This document shows, piece after piece, positions 58,491-64,000 of a stretch of DNA of 64,000 nucleotides. The stretch is from Microvelia longipes. Its lineage: Eukaryota > Arthropoda > Insecta > Hemiptera > Veliidae. Where the stretch lies: contig JACMZG010000008.1 in the NCBI GenBank assembly GCA_018340805.1, positions 15,353,522 to 15,417,521 on the forward strand, written 5' to 3'. Both the position numbers and the translations under genes were made by a program. The notes beneath the pieces are model-generated. The model ran no database searches. It had not been told where the DNA came from and saw only the letters and a program-made list of their open reading frames with translations. Each line of letters starts with the position of its first letter. Within the stretch, counting starts at the first letter, position 1.

Positions 58491-59650
58491 AAAGTAACAC
58501 GTACTTTATTACTCTTATTATTGTGTCGTACTAATTTCCTTTGCTGTTTCGTTGAAGCCGCAAAACCATACTGGTAAAGAGTGTGCTGTTTTCCTCTCTG
58601 TTTGTTCGCACCCGCAAGGGAAATACAATTTTCCTAACTGTTAGTTTTCGGAACAAAAGGCTTTTTTGCTCTTTTCTTCATTGGTAGCATTGTGTTATAT
58701 ATACATTTACTTGAAAATTTCATTCTTAAACTTTTCCAAAGTCTTTATTTGACATTTTTACTTTGGGTCATTTATAACTCATAAAGCGTTTACCTTCTTG
58801 TTTATACCATTTAAGTTTTATTCAAACTTAATAAATAAAAAGTAAAAAATATCAAGGTCGAAAATAACAAATAATATTGTGCAATTTAAACCTGTTTGTT
58901 ATCCATAATGAATAAATTCATTACCCTTATAACCTGCACTCCTTAAACTCCGTGCTACCTTACAAATTATTACTCTCTGATTCTAATATATTTTGTTCGT
59001 ACCGTTCTATGATATCATTCTGGTATCGTAATTAGTTTTCTATTTTACTCTTAATGCTTTGATCTTCTATATGCGAAGTATATTTGTAAGCTCGTTAAGC
59101 CAGCTTATAGCTATTGGCTCACGAAGCAGGATATTAACTGGCATTAATGTGACCTTTATAATTAAACCCTTATTGAAAATCAAATATTCTGCTGATTAAT
59201 TAGTAAGATTATCTTTCACTTATTGCATTTTAATGAGGCGTTTGACTTTTAAAATAATAGCCTTTACCTGCTTACAAGTTTTATACTTTTATTAAATTAT
59301 CTATTTAGTTTTATTATCTCTCTTTTAGTTTTTTTTTAATTTGCAGAGAAATTTCCAGTGAAATAACACCAACATGTAATCATATCTTCTCGTAACTACT
59401 ACTGGTTTTTTGTTAAGTTTTGTTATAAGTAAGCAAACAGCATAAAGTCTGTACTCAGGGTATAGCGAGTTCTGCAATTAGTGTGATTTTAAATCTACAT
59501 AAATATCAATTTCATTTGCTTTTATTGTGTATAGAGAGCTTTAGTTGACTGATGCCCGACAAATTTTTAACAAATCGGGTAAAAGTTGTGATATTTATCT
59601 GCTGAATTTGGTATGAATGCCAGACTAAAGTGCGTTAAGTTTAAGCAACG
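58491..59650. other. AT-rich intergenic sequence
   Basis: No feature is recognised. Confidence 0.45.
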
Positions 59651-59866
59651 ATAGCAAAGCGCCTTTAACCTTACAAGAGGTCATCATCACTGCCATCCGT
59701 GAATAATTACGAGAGTGGTGGATAAGTCTTGCAGATCAGATATTAAAGACCTAGATATTAAGATTGTTTTTAATATCTGATCATTATCATTCCTGTATTA
59801 CCCTCTGTTTTATTCAATGGGTAGTTCTGATGATGACCTCTGGTTAGGTTGAAAGCGCTTTGCTAT
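59651..59866. mobile_element. Foldback MITE, 216 bp
   Basis: The outer blocks ATAGCAAAGCGCCTTTAACC and GGTTGAAAGCGCTTTGCTAT are complementary apart from an inserted base. Next come GAGGTCATCATCA against TGATGATGACCTC, and the inner GATCAGATATTA against TAATATCTGATC. There is no coding capacity. Confidence 0.85.
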
Positions 59867-60157
59867 TAATATACACATTTTCTAAGGACATAATTATTTT
59901 TCGGTTATAAATTGTATTGTTGCTTCCATGGATGCATCAAAACTAAACTTACGAAACTCCATATAACTTTAGTCATATCTTGCTTTGAACACTAAAATTT
60001 ACTAGTTTCTGATCATCTGATCAGCTTTAAGGAGTATAGATCGATAAGTTAATGCCCTTTTTGGGACGAATTGGGGAAACCTAATAAATTACTTCTATGT
60101 TTTAGGTGTCATAAATAACTACTTTATAATAATCTTATAAATGTTTACTGTTTATCT
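59867..60157. other. AT-rich intergenic sequence
   Basis: Nothing is recognised here. Confidence 0.5.
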
Positions 60158-60172
60158 ATGTATATATTTTAT

Positions 60173-60587
60173 TACCCAGTCCCAAAGTAACTGAGGACCT
60201 CCTCAGTCTAAGCAGAAGGGACCTTAGAACAGTAACTGGACTACTGACTGGTCACTGTCACCTCCGAAAACATCTCCATACCATACCATTGGTATCTTTA
60301 AAGATAATCCAGTGTGTAGGCTTTGTGAATCGGAAACCGAAACTGCCTCTCACATACTTCTGAAATGTGAAGCCCTAGCCTTTCAAAGGTTCACCAACTT
60401 TGGTGGTAGCATTCTCACTAAGTTTGACTCTACCAATGAATCACTGGTCAAAAAGATCCTAGACCTAGTCCGAGGAAAAGGATTATTCTGACCTGGACCA
60501 ATTGAGGGGATTGTACAATAGACTTCCAGTCGCAGTGCAAATGGGGTCTATCCTTGACTCCAACCCCAATCTTAAATAATAATAATA
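60173..60587 (+). mobile_element. 5'-truncated non-LTR retrotransposon, ~415 bp
   Basis: The copy contains only the last part of ORF2 and a short 3' UTR ending in TAA repeats (60573-60589). It is flanked by a perfect 15-bp target duplication ATGTATATATTTTAT (60158-60172 and 60588-60602). The (TAA)n tail plus a C-terminal RNase H and CCHC motif fit the I/Jockey-like group. Truncation at the 5' end is typical of target-primed reverse transcription. Confidence 0.9.
60196..60491 (+). pseudogene. ORF2 C-terminus (RNase H end plus CCHC)
   Basis: The first frame reads LSLSRRDLRTVTGLLTGHCH then LRKHLHT, the usual end of the RNase H domain in insect LINEs. An ATACC duplication near 60282-60291 shifts the frame. 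The second frame continues GIFKDNPVCRLCESETETAS then HILLKC, a C-x2-C-x8-H-x4-C knuckle, and stops at TGA 60489. The enzyme's reverse-transcriptase and endonuclease parts are absent. The copy is inactive. Confidence 0.85.
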
Positions 60588-60602
60588 ATGTATATATTTT
60601 AT

Positions 60603-61344
60603 GTATTATTTACTTTATGTAAGTCGTGTCTTAAATATTATCCATTTAGTATAATATCTAAATATACCTAACGTCTCCGACATAATGGATAACCATAAGA
60701 AGTTTAAGTGCATTGGAAATTATTTGAACTGGAAAATTTAAGCACAATGTATTCATATAAGAGGTTGCAGATTATTTACAGTGGAAAAGGCACTTAATTC
60801 GTGGGTACAATTGACCCACGTAATTAGTCTAAGTATACCACCGAATTGACGTTGCTACCATGCTTTTAATTTTATTTAATCTCTCTCTGTCCAATATGGG
60901 TGAAAGAAAAGAGACTCTTTTCTTTCACCCATAATGAACGACTCCACTGGTGCTCAATTTCATCTTCTCTGTCCAATTTAATTGATTTCCTTCACCATTG
61001 TAAAAGAGAGATTTCAATGGTCTTATTTTACTCCACACTACTAGTTAGTGTAACAATACTGTTAATGTGTGCAAAGACCTTCTACGACTAGTTTACAATA
61101 AAACCTGACATTGTAGTTTTCTAAGTTACGAAATTGCATTTAAAGATATACTAAAAGCAGGAATTAAACAGACATACAGAGGAACGTAGCGCTGTGTCTG
61201 TGTATCTGACAGAAACAAACAATCCTGTACAGAAAGGATATTAGCCAATAAGCACATCTCTTGGAGTGCCTTAATTTTTTCTTGATTTTCTTTCTTATTC
61301 TTTTAGCTAAGAGCCTCACTCGCACCTTACTGACTTGCGTATTT
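60603..61344. other. AT-rich intergenic sequence
   Basis: A short inverted pair (CCATTATGGGTG-type, GGGTGAAAGAAAAGAG against CTTTTCTTTCACCC, about 60897-60931) is the only structure seen. Confidence 0.45.
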
Positions 61345-61566
61345 AAGGTTTTAGTAACAACTGATAAAACTTCTCTGCTTGATATCCACATCATAAGTTT
61401 CATTCAGATCAACTCATTAAGGTTTCAGTAACAACTGATAAAACTTCTCTGCTTGATATCCACATCATAAGGTTCATTCAAAACAACTCATTAAGGTTTC
61501 AGTAACAACTGATAAAACTTCTCTGCTTGATATCCACATCATAAGGTTCATTCAGAACAATTCAAT
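61345..61566. repeat. 74-bp tandem repeat, three copies
   Basis: AAGGTTTCAGTAACAACTGA starts copies at 61345, 61419 and 61493. The copies differ by only a few bases (for example AAGTTTCATT against AAGGTTCATT). This young array also explains the minus-strand frame in this area. Confidence 0.95.
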
Positions 61567-62267
61567 ATTATGGCTAGTTTTTTAGCGACTTTCCTAAGGA
61601 AAAACAAGCTTATAAGATATATCTAAGCCTCGTACTGTAGCCGTGTGAAAAACTGCACTCCTTCATATTCTCTAAAACTTACATTTAGCCTGATTATGAA
61701 AAGTCTAAATCCATAACTACATTTTACTTAACTGTGGTTTTAGGTGATGTTAATGAAGAATGGAGGTTTCTCGTCAGCATCTTAATTATTTTCGTAACTG
61801 TCATTTTTATAAGAATATTGTAGATATGAGATTTTGAGGGGCGTTAGAGTTTTTATTGTAGAACTAAGATAATTGATAGTGCCGATTGACACTAAACTAC
61901 ACACTTGCTGTGCGAAAGTATTATTGTATGAACTTGTTAGTACATAATTTTAATTGCATAGTTTAAACAAATGTAGTCGAACGCTATTTTCGATACGATT
62001 TTTCATTTACGATAGTATATGAAGTTGTTGTGGGTTCTTATGAAAATACATAATGTCGGTTTGCTCCCATATTAGAAGGCCGCGGAGACTCCTATGATAG
62101 AGCCTAATTTGTAAGTTGGCTTTATGACCATAATCCATATAGTTAGTACCATAATCGATATGATTGGTCCTTTACTGAAAAAATAAAGCTTAAGATTAAC
62201 AGGATAGATTTTTTAAAATTTAATTGAAAATATGGTATAAAGAACCCTAACAATTTCGTTTACATAT
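61567..62267. other. AT-rich intergenic sequence
   Basis: Nothing is recognised here. Confidence 0.5.
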
Positions 62268-62440
62268 TTACTTTTCCTGATATATACTCTAGGTACAAAG
62301 GAAAAGTATTGTGTTTACACTAATATCCGAAACCGGGATCGAAACTGAAATATTAATTTCAGGTATTTTTAAGACCTCTTGAGTCTTTTATTGTAGCTTT
62401 CAGTGTAATGCTAGAGAGCCTAGTTATTTCATGTAAAAAG
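62268..62440 (+). mobile_element. 5S-fragment repeat, 5' fragment B
   Basis: TTACTTTTCCTGATATATAC, AGTATTGTGTTTACA, ATCCGAAACCGGGAT, AGACCTCTTGAG and CAGTGTAATGCTAGAGAG follow the 5' order of the family. The 5S-like and hairpin parts are missing. Confidence 0.7.
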
Positions 62441-63384
62441 TTCTGAGATTCTTAGCACCTTAGTTTTTTTAATCTTCTAACAGAAAGGGATCAACCAAAT
62501 TAAAATTATCTCTCTAGATCCTTTGCAAACACAACTATTGCTTTGTCAAAATCTGCCTGGAAACGTAAGAAGTGTTAAATTTCTAAACGTTGAATTTAGT
62601 TTTTCTACATATAGTTTGTGTGTGTTTTGAACCATGTAAGTTTACGGGACGACAATTCTTCAACATCGCATACCATACATATTATACGTATATAATTGTT
62701 TACATATTTTATAAGTTAATGCTGTATACTTATAACTATCATTCTTCCCAAATATTTTTGACAGGCCTCAAGTTAAACAGTTTCTCACACTAGGAAACAA
62801 AAATGTTGTTCATACCATACGAAGAATTGAGTGAAATAATTATTTCTCAGACGTAGGATGTGATGCCATCTGCGAGATGTGCCCACGCCGCGCCGTCCTG
62901 TCCTGAGGAGCCAAACAATCCCTCATTTGTTAAGTTACACAATAAATAATTGTGCATTTTAATTAAGTTATACAAAAAAAAAATATTTTTGTTGATATTT
63001 ATTTGGATTTGTTAAGCTTTGTCATGACAAGAATACCTTAGAGGACTCTTTTTTTTTTGCCATGGAATAATATTTTTATTCTTTATTCTTCAAATATGAA
63101 CAAATACTCTATTGAAAAAAACACCAGTCAATATTAGATCCTCACTTTTATTATCTACATACGGCTACTTAAAGATGCTAGTATAACTTATTGGGACCTT
63201 TTTAAGTCCTTTAAATTGCCACTACTCTTTCAAACCATTCAATTCGGTCTTTTTATTTTGGCTTTTCTTTCCAACTCGTTGAGGATCCAATGTATAATTT
63301 TTTCTTAAGGGAAGCGGCAAAAATTGCAAAAGCTGACAAAAGTAGACTCGTTCTATCTCTTATTATTGATAGCAATCATAAATG

Positions 63385-63385
<1 letters not shown>
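62441..63385. other. AT-rich intergenic sequence
   Basis: A G+C-richer stretch at 62855-62915 has no frame or repeat that I recognise. Confidence 0.45.
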
Positions 63386-63440
<55 letters not shown>

Positions 63441-63450
63441 ATATGTTATG

Positions 63451-63520
<70 letters not shown>
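63386..63520. repeat. (TA)n microsatellite, left of a pair
   Basis: TA run with TTA and TGTTATG interruptions. Confidence 0.97.
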
Positions 63521-63521
<1 letters not shown>

Positions 63522-63537
63522 CACTTCTTTCTTCTTT

Positions 63538-63575
63538 TGCCTGACGAAGTTGTCATACAAACGAAACGTTGCAAA
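63538..63575 (+). other. Hammerhead-like CTGACGA...GAAAC motif
   Basis: CTGACGA (63541-63547) and GAAAC (63563-63567) flank AGTTGTCATACAAAC, which can form a short stem (GTTGT with ACAAAC, one bulged A). This is the layout of a hammerhead ribozyme core, a motif known from Penelope-like retroelements, but one extra A follows CTGACGA. The motif sits alone between two (TA)n tracts. Confidence 0.3.
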
Positions 63576-63607
63576 TATATACTAAGTTTTTCCTGTCATT
63601 CTTTATC

Positions 63608-63623
63608 CATATATATATTTATA

Positions 63624-63691
<68 letters not shown>

Positions 63692-63707
63692 TTATATATA
63701 TATATAT
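63608..63707. repeat. (TA)n microsatellite, right of a pair
   Basis: TA run with TTTA interruptions, 85 bp from the preceding TA run. Confidence 0.97.
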
Positions 63708-64000
63708 CGTCAGATAGTTTTAGAAAAATATTAGATTATAATATATAGTTACAATATTTTGTGTAATATCATTACCAATGTTCTAGGTTGACATACTTTT
63801 TATTTTAACCTCAGTTAGTAAAATGTGTAACTTTTAATATTTATTCTGAGATAATTGCATTTATGTTTTCAAACACTTTATTCATAGTCTGCATAATGCA
63901 TAATACATTTCAAATTTTAATGTTCAGCTGCATTATTTTGCATCAGAAATATTATATAGCTATGCGGGTAATTTTAATTTCTCTATGCTTTTCCAGTTCT
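63708..64000. other. AT-rich sequence to window end
   Basis: Nothing is recognised here. Confidence 0.5.

Overview
The window is eukaryotic, AT-rich, repeat-dense DNA, most likely from an insect (hemipteran-like genome style). The evidence is three nuclear tRNA genes of animal type with Pol III T-run terminators, one short intron-containing gene, and many kinds of animal transposons. These include PIF/Harbinger, Tigger/pogo, TA-target MITEs, an RNase-H-bearing non-LTR retroelement, a tRNA-like SINE head and repeats carrying a 5S rRNA fragment. The species cannot be fixed from the sequence alone. Most long reading frames in the window come from a tandem array or from (TA)n tracts and are not genes.

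Layout. 1-207 is a fragment of a ~288-bp satellite, followed by exactly 1000 N (208-1207). 1208-2150 is a small single-copy-looking island with tRNA-Gln(TTG) and tRNA-Val(CAC), both on the minus strand. 2200-10020 is a compound tandem block: a 26-bp perfect palindrome and leader, about 20 copies of the ~288-bp unit, then about 20 copies of an unrelated ~82-bp unit built round GAGCGAAGCGAG. The block is bracketed by a 20-bp direct repeat with 18/20 matches. 10-20 kb is AT-rich intergenic sequence with foldback elements, a 24-bp minisatellite and a composite element on the minus strand (16.2-17.1 kb). tRNA-Leu(TAA) lies at 20.84-20.92 kb.

The only gene model I would defend is a plus-strand two-exon gene (27374-27698 joined to 32324-32427). 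It encodes a 142-residue acidic, Ser-rich, Cys-cluster protein of unknown function. Its 4.6-kb intron holds a Harbinger MITE, and its last exon lies inside a pair of inverted repeats that look like transposon termini. Weaker candidate exons are at 23791 and 36237. From 33 to 45 kb the window is mainly dispersed repeats: further 5S-fragment copies, a dead Tigger transposase N-terminus and a second composite element with nested palindromes. 45-64 kb is AT-rich with small MITEs, short tandem arrays, a 5'-truncated LINE with a clean 15-bp target duplication, and (TA)n tracts at the right edge.

The most interesting themes are two. First, a dispersed family of five substantial copies and two fragments, all on the plus strand; the five carry a 5S rRNA internal-promoter-like segment and four of them end in a T-run. 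Second, a recurring hairpin with an invariant GAGCGAAGCGAG core whose outer arms differ between families yet stay complementary (GGC/GCC in the satellite, GGAC/GTCC in the dispersed repeat).
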